A stretch of DNA of 64,000 nt from Sediminicoccus sp. KRV36 (GTDB lineage: Bacteria; Pseudomonadota; Alphaproteobacteria; Acetobacterales; Acetobacteraceae): the NCBI RefSeq assembly GCF_023243115.1, contig NZ_CP085081.1, positions 2,108,001 through 2,172,000 on the forward strand, in the 5' to 3' direction. How positions within the stretch are numbered: position 1 is the stretch's first letter; each line of letters begins with the position of its first letter. The position numbers and the translations under genes were made by a program. Of the stretch, positions 8,615 to 17,443 are shown piece by piece. The notes under the pieces are model-generated. The model searched no databases. It saw only the letters and a program-made list of their open reading frames with translations, and was not told where the DNA came from.

Positions 8615-8722
8615 CTAGACAACCGGCATCGAGGTCAGGATCAGCGAGAGGGCCCCGACGAGCCCGAAAAGCTGCTTCCGGATGGCCCGGAACATTGCTG
8701 GCGGCTGACCGGGAATAGACAT
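8615..8722 (-). CDS. Small 35-residue protein with hydrophobic C-terminus
   Basis: A 36-codon frame on the minus strand starts at ATG 8722, preceded by a strong GGAGGA at ideal distance, and begins only 12 bp after the dioxygenase stop. The product reads MSIPGQPPAMFRAIRKQLFG then LVGALSLILTSMPVV. Residues about 18-35 form a short hydrophobic segment after a basic patch, so it may be a small membrane peptide. No family is recognised. Its position and ribosome binding site argue that it is a real third gene of the DoxX-dioxygenase unit; its length leaves room for doubt. Confidence 0.5.
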   Translation of the reverse strand: MSIPGQPPAMFRAIRKQLFGLVGALSLILTSMPVV

Positions 8723-8734
8723 GGCAATCCTCCA

Positions 8735-9550
8735 TCACGCCGCTTGCGCCGTAGCGGCGTCGCTCTCGTCGGTGAAGGCATAGGCGTCCATCCGCAGCAC
8801 CCCGTAGCTCGCACTCCGGTGCAGGCGCTCCGTCCGGGGCGCCATCCCGGCTGCACCGAGTGCCACGTAGAGCGGCAGCAGATGCTCGTCGGTCGGATGG
8901 TTCCGGACCGCAAAGGGGGCCTGGTAGCGGTAGCCGAGCAGGTCGGGCAGGCGTCCCTCCCGCAGGGCGTCATCCACCCAATCGGCGAAGGCTGCGACCC
9001 AGTCAGGCTCGGGCGCGTCCGCCGCCTGGCCGAAGAACTCCTCGAGGTTGTGGGTGAAGCTGCCGCTGCCGATGATCAGCACGCCCTCTTTGCGCAACGG
9101 TGCCAGCGCGCGGCCGAGGTCAAGGTGATGCGCGGGACCGAGATGCGGCTGGATCGAGACCTGCAGCACCGGGATGTCGGCCCCAGGATACATCTGCGAC
9201 AGCGGCACCCAGGCCCCGTGGTCCAGACCGCGCCGGTCATCCATGCGCGAGGCAAGGCCGGCGCCCGCCAGCAGATCGGCGGCGCGCTCGGCGAGGCCTG
9301 GCGCACCAGGCGCATCGTAGCGCATCTCAAAGAGCGCGCGGGGAAACATCTGGCCGAAGTCGTGAATGGTGGTGTTGCGCGCCATGGCGCTGACAACCGG
9401 GGTGCGGGTGCCCCAATGGGCCGAGGCGACAAGGATCACCGTGGGTCGCTCCGGCAGGTGCGAGGCAGCTTCACGCAGGAAGCGCCGTGCCGGCACATCC
9501 TCCAGCGCCAGTGTCGGCGCGCCGTGTGAGATGAAGATCGATGGCAACAT
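8735..9550 (-). CDS. Extradiol dioxygenase of the LigB/DODA class
   Basis: The 271-residue protein from ATG 9550 matches class III extradiol dioxygenases of the 4,5-DOPA-dioxygenase-like (YgiD) group. Visible markers are the N-terminal SHGAPTLALE, VASAHWGTRTPVV with a metal-ligand histidine, LDHGAWVPL, VLQVSIQPHLGP and GSGSFTHNLEEF. Such enzymes use non-haem Fe or Zn to open catechol rings with O2 in the cytoplasm; the physiological substrate here is unknown. Longer upstream starts would run into the DoxX gene. It is the second gene of a minus-strand unit after DoxX, with a strong hairpin in between. DoxX plus DODA pairs are common in proteobacteria and may form an oxidative-stress or aromatic-detoxification unit. 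Confidence 0.85.
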   Translation of the reverse strand: MLPSIFISHGAPTLALEDVPARRFLREAASHLPERPTVILVASAHWGTRTPVVSAMARNTTIHDFGQMFPRALFEMRYDAPGAPGLAERAADLLAGAGLASRMDDRRGLDHGAWVPLSQMYPGADIPVLQVSIQPHLGPAHHLDLGRALAPLRKEGVLIIGSGSFTHNLEEFFGQAADAPEPDWVAAFADWVDDALREGRLPDLLGYRYQAPFAVRNHPTDEHLLPLYVALGAAGMAPRTERLHRSASYGVLRMDAYAFTDESDAATAQAA

Positions 9551-9571
9551 GGGGAGCGGCTCCTCGTGGAT

Positions 9572-9609
9572 CGGGTAACCCGCCGGATTGCGGTCCGGCG
9601 GGTTACCCG
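9572..9609. terminator. Strong intercistronic hairpin
   Basis: Perfect 16-bp arms (9572-9587 and 9594-9609) enclose a six-base loop TTGCGG. The hairpin lies between the DoxX stop and the dioxygenase start on the minus strand. There is no U-tract, so it may work as an attenuator or mRNA-stability element rather than a full terminator; the sequence resembles a dispersed palindromic repeat. Confidence 0.6.
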
Positions 9610-9617
9610 GCTCTGGT

Positions 9618-10040
9618 TCAGGCGACTGTGCTGCTGCGCAGGCTGGGCGAGCGGACCAGCGCGTGCGCGCCGTCGCCCAGCAGCGCCTGCACCACCAGGG
9701 CGAGCGCCCAGAAGGCCGGGAATTCCCAACCTCTGCCGGCGGCCGTGAAGAAGAAGCCTTTCGCACCATGGACCAGCACGATGGTGCCGAGCAGGACGGG
9801 CGCCAGCGCCACGGCGACCAGACGCGTCCAAACGCCCAGGATCAGCGCCGCACCACCCGCGACCTCGGCGGCGATGGTGGCGTAGGCGACGAAGGCGGGC
9901 AGGCCAAGCTGGCCAAAGAAGCCCACCGTGCCAGCCGGGGTGAAGACGAAGATCTTAAGGCCCGCATGGGCCAGAAAGAGCACGCCGAGTGCCACGCGGA
10001 GGGCGAGCGCGCCGTAGGGCGCTGTGCGGAGGTCGAGCAT
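9618..10040 (-). CDS. DoxX-family membrane protein
   Basis: The 140-residue protein has four hydrophobic segments and the DoxX pattern RVALGVLFLAHAGLKIFVF at the start, with FGQLGLP and AEVAGGAALILGVWTR in the middle. DoxX proteins are small inner-membrane subunits or relatives of terminal oxidases and of thiosulfate:quinone oxidoreductase; many act in redox homeostasis. AAGGAT upstream of the ATG at 10040 is the likely ribosome binding site. It heads the unit with the DODA-type enzyme. Confidence 0.8.
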   Translation of the reverse strand: MLDLRTAPYGALALRVALGVLFLAHAGLKIFVFTPAGTVGFFGQLGLPAFVAYATIAAEVAGGAALILGVWTRLVAVALAPVLLGTIVLVHGAKGFFFTAAGRGWEFPAFWALALVVQALLGDGAHALVRSPSLRSSTVA

Positions 10041-10539
10041 GAGTGATACGATCCTTGAAGGGGAGGGCTGCGCGGTCGCGGCCCGACACCGGCAATCTGG
10101 CGATTGGCGGCGCCCAAGGGCATTGCCGAAACGCGCCTAGTCACTGTGCGAAAGCGTGGGGGGCTGCCCTGGCTCAGGCCGCACGGCGCGGCGTGGGGTA
10201 GCGATTTACGAGCCCTAAGCCGGCATTCTCCGCCCCGGACCCTTCAGGCGCGGTTCCTTCCCGGGCCCCGTCAGGACACTCACCGCCTCATCGCCCCAAA
10301 CGACAGCGTCGCGGCAGCCAGATCGAACGTCGCGGCGGGATCTTCCGCGCCACCATAAGGGCGGCGATCTTCGGGCTAGATTCGATGCGGTCGCATCATG
10401 GCGGCTGGATAGCGAGAACAGGCTGCCCGCGCGGGCCACGCGCCCGCCGGGAAGGCCAAGATCGGCATGTATATCAAGCCTGGACGGTATCGTTCCGCGA
10501 CAGTAACTTTTTAAGCTCCGATTTACGGCGGGGGACTCG
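10041..10539. other. Intergenic region upstream of DoxX and the giant RTX gene
   Basis: These 499 bp hold the upstream regions of two divergent genes. I see no coding frame that looks real. GGCGGGGGA just before 10540 is the ribosome binding site of the RTX gene, and an A/T-richer patch at about 10500-10515 (AGTAACTTTTTAAG) could be part of its promoter. Confidence 0.5.
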
Positions 10540-13500
10540 ATGACAATCTTCACGGTGACCAACCTCAACGACGCGGGCGTAGGGTCGCTGAGGGCCGCCG
10601 TGGAAGCGTCGAATGCGGCGCCCCCTGCAGCGTCAAACTCCATCGAGTTTACGGTGGCCGGAACGATCGTGTTGGCCAGCGATCTGCCCGACATCACCAA
10701 CACGGTGTCGATCGTCGCCGGCAGCAGCGACACCGGGAACGCGCCGACAATCGGCATCGACTTCAACCAGCATGCTGGGCTTGTGTTCGGGCCGGGTGCC
10801 GCGGGCTCGCAACTGGTCGGTCTGGCGTTGGGCAATGCAGACGGCAACGGGGTGACGCTGATCGCCGGCGGGATCCTGCTCAACAATGATTACGTGGGCC
10901 TCGCCCTTGATGGTTCGGCGCTCGCCAATTCCGGCGACGGCGTCTTCATCGCGGCCACCTCTTCGGGAAACCTGATCGGCTACAATCCCGACGCCGCCAC
11001 CCTCGCGGCGGCGGGAAGTCCCGCCAACGGCGTGATCTCCAACGTCATCTCGGCGAATGGCGGCCACGGGATCAGCCTGCATGGTTCGGCCGACAACATC
11101 GTCGTGTCGAACCGCATCGGCACCAGCGTGGACGGCAACACGGCCATGGGCAATGCCGGCAACGGCATCTGGGTGACGAGCGGATCGAGCGGTAACACGA
11201 TCGGCGGGACGGTCGTCGGCAATGACGCTGGCGGCTCGCCGAATGATCCGACGGGCGACAAGGGCACCGCAATACCCACCTTCGCGGCTCCGCCGCTGGG
11301 CAATCTCATCTCGGGCAATGGACAGAACGGAGTTCTGATCGACGCCCACTCGACGAACAACATCCTGAACGGCAACTACGTCGGCACGGCGGCCGACGGC
11401 AACACCGCGCTGGGGAACCAGGGCGACGGCGTCGCGATCGTGGATGCCGATTTCAACTCCCTGCATGGCTGCACCGTCGTTGATAACCCCTTCATCTACT
11501 ACAATGTCGTCAGCGGGAACGCCGGCAACGGCATCCACGTCACCGACTCCGACCATGTGACGATCCGGGCCAACTTCGTCGGCACGGGCGCCAATAATTC
11601 CGTCATGGTCGGCAATGCGCTGGACGGCATCCTGATCGACGGCTCTTCACACAACACGCAGGTTGGTGGCGTGATCCCCCTCGGCAACGTGGTCTCGGGC
11701 AACGGCCTGAATGGCATTGAGGTGACCGATACGGCGAGCGGGTTCAGCACGCTCAACACCTTCGCCGGGATCTATGCCTTCGTCGGCATCGCACCCAATG
11801 GCATGAACGGCATTCTCATCACGTCAACCGGCGGGGACCAGATCGTCCAGACCAACGTGATTTCGGGCAATATGAACAATGGCCTGGAGATTTCCGGTGA
11901 CGCCTGGGGCGTGACGGTCGTGCCCAATATCATCGGGCTCGATACCCGCGGCGACGCCGCCTTTGCCAATGGCAATCATGGCATCCTCATCGGGGGCACC
12001 GCGCATGACAACATCATCGGCGGCACCGGCATCCTGAGCAACGCCTCGGTCATTCGCCAGAACACGATATCCGGCAACGTCAACTACGGGATCGTGATCA
12101 CCGACCAGGCCCATAACAATGTGATCGGCCAAAGTGCGATCGGGACGGATATCCAGGAATTCGCGGCCCTGCCCAATGGCGCGGGCGGCGTCCTGCTGGA
12201 AAGCACGGGCATTGGCAACGTCATCGGCTCAGCCAGCGTCGGCTGGTCGCCCTTGCCCGAGCCGGCTGTGCTGGTCAACGTCATCAGCGGCAACACCGGC
12301 AATGGCGTCACCATCGACCCTGGCGTGCAACTCAACGCGGTCGTCGGAAACTGGATTGGCCTGAATGTGTACGGCCAGTCCACCTTGCCGAATGGCGGTA
12401 CGGCGATCATGGACGCCGGCAACCGCAACCTGCTCTACGGTAACCTGACCGTCGGGCCTTCGCCCATCCCCATTGAATCGCCCACAAGCCAGTTGGAGCT
12501 GCTCTATGTCGGCTGGTTCGGCAGGGCCGCCGATCCGCTCGGCTTCGAAGCGCGCATGGATCAGCTGCTGACGCTGATCACCGGCGCAATCCCCCTTGCT
12601 GCGGCGATCCGCACCGTCTCGGAGAGCTTCGCGGCATCGCCTGAGAACGCGCCGTTCGCGTCCCTCGCGGCCCTGACGGTGCCGGTCGGCTCTCCATCGC
12701 CCGAGTTGATCCTCCTCACCAACGACTTCATCAACCAGACCTTCACGAATCTCTTCGACCGAGCCGCCGACAGCGCGGAACTGGCGACCTGGCGAAACGT
12801 GTTCTTCTCCGGCGCGTCGAGCTTCTCCGATCTGGTCTACGATATCGCGTTGTCGGCGGTGAGCGACGACGTCACGGCGATGAACGCCAAGATCCAGGCG
12901 GCCGCCTATTTCACCGCCGCGCTGACAGGGCCCCTGGAGATACCGTCGCTCGCGGCGATGCAAGCCGCCGTGTCCGATGTGTTCGATGCGACGACGCAAT
13001 ACGCGTCCGAGGCTGCCACCAATGCCCAGGTGGGCTCCAGCCATGTCCAGATCGACTACCAGACGATCCTGAGCCCGCTCGACATCATCACCGGTGTGCG
13101 CGCGGATCTGGAAGGTGCCGTGATCCTGACCGGCAGCCGGGGCACGACCGGTTCGACGGATACGCAGGCCTTCCTGTTTCAGGGGCCGCTCAACGACACT
13201 GCGGCAGGCACGCTCTACGTCCTCGATCCGGATTTCGGCATCGGCCAGACGGTCACCACCGCGACCTTCTATGGACCCAACACTTCCATCTTCGAGCCTA
13301 GTATTGGTCTGGGCAAAGTTCGTGCGGTCGGCAGCTATCAATATGTGGAGAGCCCGACCGGAATCTTGAATCACGGCATGATGTATGAGGGGCCGGTCGA
13401 CGGGTTCGGCGGCACCTGGACCCAGATCGACGTACCTTCGGACGGCATCAACGTGACCGATGGGATCGTGCTCGGCGCTTCCGTCATGGACACGATCCTG

Positions 13501-16077
13501 CACAGCACGGCGGGCGACCTGGTTGTCGGCAATTATGACCTTGTCGGGCCGGGGGGCGCCATCCTGGGTGCCAATGGATTCATCTACAATCTCGTGACCC
13601 AGCAATACACGTTGATGAACGTCAACGGCAGCTATGACAACCTGACGTCGCTCTACGGCATCTGGCAGAACGGCATCGGAAGCACATCCTACACGATCGC
13701 CGGGGGCAGCAAGGACGGGCTCGGTTTGAATGCCGGCTTCCTGGCCCATTACGATGTGTCGACTGGCATCTTCTCCGACCCCAGATTCTACACCGAGAAC
13801 AACGCGCCCGGCATCTTTACCCATTTTGAGAATATCACGGCCATTCCCGGCGGATACAACCTGGTCGCGATGGGCGACGCCGGCACGGCCTTCGCCTTCG
13901 TTCCTTTAAATTCCGACGGTAGCTTTGGTGAGGCCATCTGGACCGGCGCTGACTTGCCGGGCAGCAGCCTGATGACTGGCAACATCGTCTATCAGAACGT
14001 CTTCGGGGGCATTTACAACACCGACAGTGGCACGGAAGTCGCCAGCTACCTGGGTGTGGTTGATCAGTCGTACGTCAACGGCGTTGGCGGCCTGATCATG
14101 CCCGTGGGCTCGTATGATTTCGCCTACTCGCTGAATGTTGCCGGAAGCGTCGGGGTATCCATCACCGGCTCAGCTTTGGCCAGCAATGTCCTCGGCGGTT
14201 CGATCGGCAATGACAGCTTCACGGGGACCCAAGATCCCTCTTCATTCGATACCATCTTTACGGGCGGCGGCGCCGACTTGATCCTGCTCGCGGCCGGTCA
14301 TACGGCGCGTTCGCGCATCGAGCTGTTCGCAGCGAACGGCCTGTCCAATATCGCGGCCGTGGCGCCGGGGCTTACGGTCGCCGCCGTTGCCGGCAGCATC
14401 GTGAGTGCGGAGGATGTTCCGCAGCTGGGTTGGTGGGGCCAGGCGACAGCGCGGTTCGGCGGTCCCGTTTCGGATTCCACGACCAATGCCGGCCTGGGCC
14501 GCGGCACCAGCCTGGACATGTCGACCGTCATCAATTTCGTGACCGGCACGGCCGACGCGCCGGTGGATATCATTGACATTTCACTGGATGCCTTCAGCGA
14601 CCTTGTGCGTGGTGCCAGCGGCGCGGCGCCTGTGGCGGGCAGCGCTGTCTTCAGCAACCTGGTCGGTGCCGGCGGCGTCATCACGGTCGCAGACGCCAAC
14701 GTCCTGCTGATCGACCGGCCTATCGGCTTTGCCAATGCCGCCGCCGTCGCCGCAGAGCTGTTGGCCAACCCCATCACCTTCGCCGGCCCACAAAGCGCTG
14801 AGTTCAATCACTTCATCATCGCCTATGAGGACCTTGAGGGAGATGTCCGCATTGCCGACATGGACATCCAACTCGGCAGCGCCACGTCCTTCATCACGAC
14901 CGCGCAAGGGGCAACCCTCTCGATCTCGGACATGGTGGAACTGAGTGGCGTGTCCTTGGCGTCCTTGCAGCCGGCGAACATTCACTTCCTGGATGCGGAT
15001 ATGCCGGAGGGGGTCACGCTGGAGGGTGGCGCAGGCCCGGACCTCCTGACGGGCGGTGACGGCAATGACAGCCTCTTCGGCCATGGCGGCAATGACACGC
15101 TCTCGGCGGCCGGTGGAAACGATCAGCTTTCAGGCCAGGACGGCGATGACATCCTGAACGGTGGCTCGGGCGCCGACGCCCTGAACGGCGGCAGCGGCTT
15201 CGACTATGCCAGCTATCAGGGCGCGGCCGCTGGTGTCGTCGTCTATGTCGCGTCGCCGGGGCTGAACACCGGCGATGCCGCCGGCGACACCTATGGCGGC
15301 ATCGAAGGCTTCCTGGGCACGGCCTTCGACGACACCCTGGTGGGTGACGATAACGTCAACGTGCTCTCGGGCCTCGACGGCGATGACGTGCTGGTCGGAG
15401 GAGCCGGCAACGACGCGCTCTACGGGGGCGATGGCGCTGACATCTTCTACGCGGGTCCTGGCGCGGATTATGTCAATGGCGGCAATGGCTACGACTATGT
15501 CCGCTTCGACTATGCGACGGCCGGCGTGACAGCCTCTCTCGCCACGGGCACCGGGACTGGCGGCGAGGCCACCGGGGACATCTTCATCGAATGCGAAGCT
15601 TTTCTCGGCTCGCAATTCAACGATGTGCTGGTGGGCGATGCGCGCAACAATGTCCTCGTCGGTGGTGGTGGTGGGGATGTGCTCATCGGCGACGATGGAA
15701 TCGATTCGATGATCAGTGGCGACGGCAATGATGCCTTGAATGGCGGCGGGGGCGCGGACGCACTCTCAGGGGGCGACGCGTCGGACGCCTTCTATTTCGT
15801 CAATGGCGAAGGCGGCGACACGATCAGCGACTTTTCCTCCAGCGTGGATGTCCTGGTGCTCATCGGATCGAGCTTTGGCTTCGCGGCAGGCGCCTCGCTG
15901 GATGCGCGGTTTGTCTATGGCACGGAGGCGACGTCCTCGCTCAGCCAGTTCATCTATGACCCCTATCAGCACACGCTGTTCTTTGATTCGAACGGGATCG
16001 GTGCAGGTGGGCAGTCCACCGTCTGCGTCTTGCAGGCAGGGGCGGCAATGGCCCAGCAGGATCTGGTGTTCGCCTGA
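10540..16077 (+). CDS. Giant mosaic RTX protein with beta-helix and DUF4214-like domain
   Basis: This 1845-residue protein has no N-terminal signal peptide. Residues about 1-640 are right-handed beta-helix repeats with recurring N-ISGN-GNGI and NGNYVGT-turn motifs, as in polysaccharide-acting or adhesive proteins. Residues about 650-805 resemble DUF4214, with YVGWFGRAADPLGFEARM and FDRAADSAELATW. Residues about 810-1200 show repeated short blades such as FLFQGPL, MMYEGPVDG and YNLVTQQYTLMNVNGSYDN, suggesting a propeller-like fold. Calcium-binding RTX nonapeptides (GGDGNDSL, GGNDTLSAAGGNDQ, GGSGADALNGG) fill about 1500-1770, followed by a C-terminal tail typical of type I secretion substrates. 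It is probably secreted by a TolC-linked ABC exporter encoded elsewhere. It may be an adhesin or matrix protein; no catalytic motif was identified. Confidence 0.8.
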   Translation: MTIFTVTNLNDAGVGSLRAAVEASNAAPPAASNSIEFTVAGTIVLASDLPDITNTVSIVAGSSDTGNAPTIGIDFNQHAGLVFGPGAAGSQLVGLALGNADGNGVTLIAGGILLNNDYVGLALDGSALANSGDGVFIAATSSGNLIGYNPDAATLAAAGSPANGVISNVISANGGHGISLHGSADNIVVSNRIGTSVDGNTAMGNAGNGIWVTSGSSGNTIGGTVVGNDAGGSPNDPTGDKGTAIPTFAAPPLGNLISGNGQNGVLIDAHSTNNILNGNYVGTAADGNTALGNQGDGVAIVDADFNSLHGCTVVDNPFIYYNVVSGNAGNGIHVTDSDHVTIRANFVGTGANNSVMVGNALDGILIDGSSHNTQVGGVIPLGNVVSGNGLNGIEVTDTASGFSTLNTFAGIYAFVGIAPNGMNGILITSTGGDQIVQTNVISGNMNNGLEISGDAWGVTVVPNIIGLDTRGDAAFANGNHGILIGGTAHDNIIGGTGILSNASVIRQNTISGNVNYGIVITDQAHNNVIGQSAIGTDIQEFAALPNGAGGVLLESTGIGNVIGSASVGWSPLPEPAVLVNVISGNTGNGVTIDPGVQLNAVVGNWIGLNVYGQSTLPNGGTAIMDAGNRNLLYGNLTVGPSPIPIESPTSQLELLYVGWFGRAADPLGFEARMDQLLTLITGAIPLAAAIRTVSESFAASPENAPFASLAALTVPVGSPSPELILLTNDFINQTFTNLFDRAADSAELATWRNVFFSGASSFSDLVYDIALSAVSDDVTAMNAKIQAAAYFTAALTGPLEIPSLAAMQAAVSDVFDATTQYASEAATNAQVGSSHVQIDYQTILSPLDIITGVRADLEGAVILTGSRGTTGSTDTQAFLFQGPLNDTAAGTLYVLDPDFGIGQTVTTATFYGPNTSIFEPSIGLGKVRAVGSYQYVESPTGILNHGMMYEGPVDGFGGTWTQIDVPSDGINVTDGIVLGASVMDTILHSTAGDLVVGNYDLVGPGGAILGANGFIYNLVTQQYTLMNVNGSYDNLTSLYGIWQNGIGSTSYTIAGGSKDGLGLNAGFLAHYDVSTGIFSDPRFYTENNAPGIFTHFENITAIPGGYNLVAMGDAGTAFAFVPLNSDGSFGEAIWTGADLPGSSLMTGNIVYQNVFGGIYNTDSGTEVASYLGVVDQSYVNGVGGLIMPVGSYDFAYSLNVAGSVGVSITGSALASNVLGGSIGNDSFTGTQDPSSFDTIFTGGGADLILLAAGHTARSRIELFAANGLSNIAAVAPGLTVAAVAGSIVSAEDVPQLGWWGQATARFGGPVSDSTTNAGLGRGTSLDMSTVINFVTGTADAPVDIIDISLDAFSDLVRGASGAAPVAGSAVFSNLVGAGGVITVADANVLLIDRPIGFANAAAVAAELLANPITFAGPQSAEFNHFIIAYEDLEGDVRIADMDIQLGSATSFITTAQGATLSISDMVELSGVSLASLQPANIHFLDADMPEGVTLEGGAGPDLLTGGDGNDSLFGHGGNDTLSAAGGNDQLSGQDGDDILNGGSGADALNGGSGFDYASYQGAAAGVVVYVASPGLNTGDAAGDTYGGIEGFLGTAFDDTLVGDDNVNVLSGLDGDDVLVGGAGNDALYGGDGADIFYAGPGADYVNGGNGYDYVRFDYATAGVTASLATGTGTGGEATGDIFIECEAFLGSQFNDVLVGDARNNVLVGGGGGDVLIGDDGIDSMISGDGNDALNGGGGADALSGGDASDAFYFVNGEGGDTISDFSSSVDVLVLIGSSFGFAAGASLDARFVYGTEATSSLSQFIYDPYQHTLFFDSNGIGAGGQSTVCVLQAGAAMAQQDLVFA

Positions 16078-16180
16078 GCGACCGGCAGGCCCTGACTGTT
16101 CCAGCCGGGGCCATTCGGCCCGAGGCATCCGCCGATTGCTACTGGCGATTTGGCGCCGGCCGGGACGGAAGACCATCGTC

Positions 16181-16525
16181 ATGCCGGCGGAGGCGGGACC
16201 GCCCGCGGTTGCCCCAAGGGCCGACCCGGCGCTGGTGAAGGCGTCGGCGCGCGCGCACCGATACCAACGCCTGCTCGACAACGGTCGCCACGGATCGTTG
16301 AATGAACTCGCGGCGGCCGAGAAATTCGACTGGTCTTTCCTGAGGAAACTCCTCAGCCTGACGCTCCTGGCGCCGGATCTGGTTGTGGCGATCTTGGAGG
16401 GCCGCTGTGAGGCCGGCCTGACGACGCTACTGCGGCCACTCCCCGCATTCTGGCCGGACCAGAGCAGAGCGTTGGCCTCCGAGAGGAGGCCGGCTTCGCT
16501 TCAGCCGAACAATCCCGAAGAGTAA
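16181..16525 (+). pseudogene. Recombinase-associated helix-turn-helix protein, short or truncated copy
   Basis: The frame preceding and following ATG 16181 encodes RRPGRKTIVMPAEAG, then ADPALVKASARAHRYQRLLD, LNELAAAEKFDWSFLRKLLS and LTLLAPDLVVAILEGR, ending in a Pro/Trp segment. From memory this follows a conserved small alphaproteobacterial protein, or C-terminal domain, that accompanies serine site-specific recombinases; its usual form reads LVKALARA-RW, EIA--EKI--SYVSR-LRLTLLAPDIVEAILDG. Here the motif is changed to WSFLRK and no recombinase gene is adjacent. A TTG at 16136 is an alternative start. It is probably a leftover from a mobile element, though the frame is intact and it could still be expressed. 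Confidence 0.5.
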
Positions 16526-17031
16526 TACGGCGAGGCGCCTGACGGACTCATCCGCAGACATCTGGCCTGCTGAGAAGCGGGCAGGCTCGGGGCCAACAAA
16601 GCCGTGAGTTGACCCCCGGTTGTCACCGGCGGGCGAAACTGGGCGCAACTATCAGCCCCGGAACTTCGGCGAATTTTGCGCAAAATCAGTTGGCCATTAG
16701 CTTGGGAACTGATCGCACAAGTCCGGAGGTGCCGAGGGAATTGGCCCTGCGGAGAGAAAGAATAGGCTTCCGGGCCCGGCGCATTTCCCAAGCCACAAGC
16801 CGAAACGCCTGCCGAGCTTGGCCATGGCAGCGCCTGTCACATAATCGGAGAATGAGGTTGGGAAAACCGACTGGAGCAGCGGTGGGAACCGGGTTCCAAC
16901 CATGCCTGGTTTGTGTGAGACACGTCTCACCTGTTGCGTCACATTTGGGAGTGTCTGTCCGAAGTCCGAAGCGGCCCAGAGGTGACCCTCCGTTGACGGA
17001 ATGGCCCAACCCGACCATCTATCGCGAGCCC
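16526..17031. other. Intergenic region with several palindromes upstream of the metal-efflux operon
   Basis: No convincing gene is present in these 506 bp. Three symmetric sites stand out: a perfect 14-bp palindrome ATTTTGCGCAAAAT at 16673-16686, GGAACC-G-GGTTCC at 16885-16897, and GTGAGA-CACG-TCTCAC at 16915-16930. The last two lie 100-150 bp upstream of the first gene of the efflux operon and could be operator half-sites. No -10/-35 pair was assigned with confidence. Confidence 0.4.
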
Positions 17032-17379
17032 ATGATGGATTTCATCCGCTCTCTCCGCATCGCGCGCGTCCTCGGCCTTCTGGCCGTGCTTCTGACGGCC
17101 GGGTTCGGGCAGCACGTGCACGCGGCCAAGGCTGACCTGACACAGGCGATCGTCGGCGACTGCGCGACATCCGAGAAGGTGCCGAGCGAACAGGATGCGC
17201 CTGGCGCCGTTCATTGCGCCTTTTGTCATGCGGTAAGGGCCATGTTGCCGGCGGCGGAGAGCCTACGCGCGCCGATGATGTTGGCGAGCCGGCCGATCCC
17301 GGTCGAGAGCACGCATCAGTTGGATTCTCTGGCGCCCGGTGTCCCGTCTCCACCGCCCAGGTGCAGCGCCGCCGGCTAA
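17032..17379 (+). CDS. DUF2946-like exported protein with HCxFC motif
   Basis: The 115-residue protein starts at ATG 17032 (a second ATG follows directly at 17035). Its N-terminus is a hydrophobic signal or membrane segment (ARVLGLLAVLLTAGFGQHV). The mature part carries VHCAFCHAV, the His-Cys-x-x-Cys signature of DUF2946 proteins, which are found next to copper and other metal transporters and are presumed to bind metal in the periplasm. It is the first gene of the cluster containing the RND adaptor and pump. The exact metal is not defined by the sequence. Confidence 0.6.
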   Translation: MMDFIRSLRIARVLGLLAVLLTAGFGQHVHAAKADLTQAIVGDCATSEKVPSEQDAPGAVHCAFCHAVRAMLPAAESLRAPMMLASRPIPVESTHQLDSLAPGVPSPPPRCSAAG

Positions 17380-17443
17380 CCGCTCCCGTCAGCCAGACGG
17401 GCGCGGCCACCGCGCTTTGCCCGTCCTCCTGCCGGATGTCATC

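Noticed and set aside
8735..9769. A longer 344-codon version of the dioxygenase
   Set aside because: The extra N-terminus overlaps the DoxX gene and the hairpin; the ATG at 9550 gives the usual family start SHGAPT.
12229..13824. A 531-codon antisense frame inside the giant RTX gene
   Set aside because: No start context or recognisable domain, and the plus strand encodes clear beta-helix and DUF4214-like sequence here.
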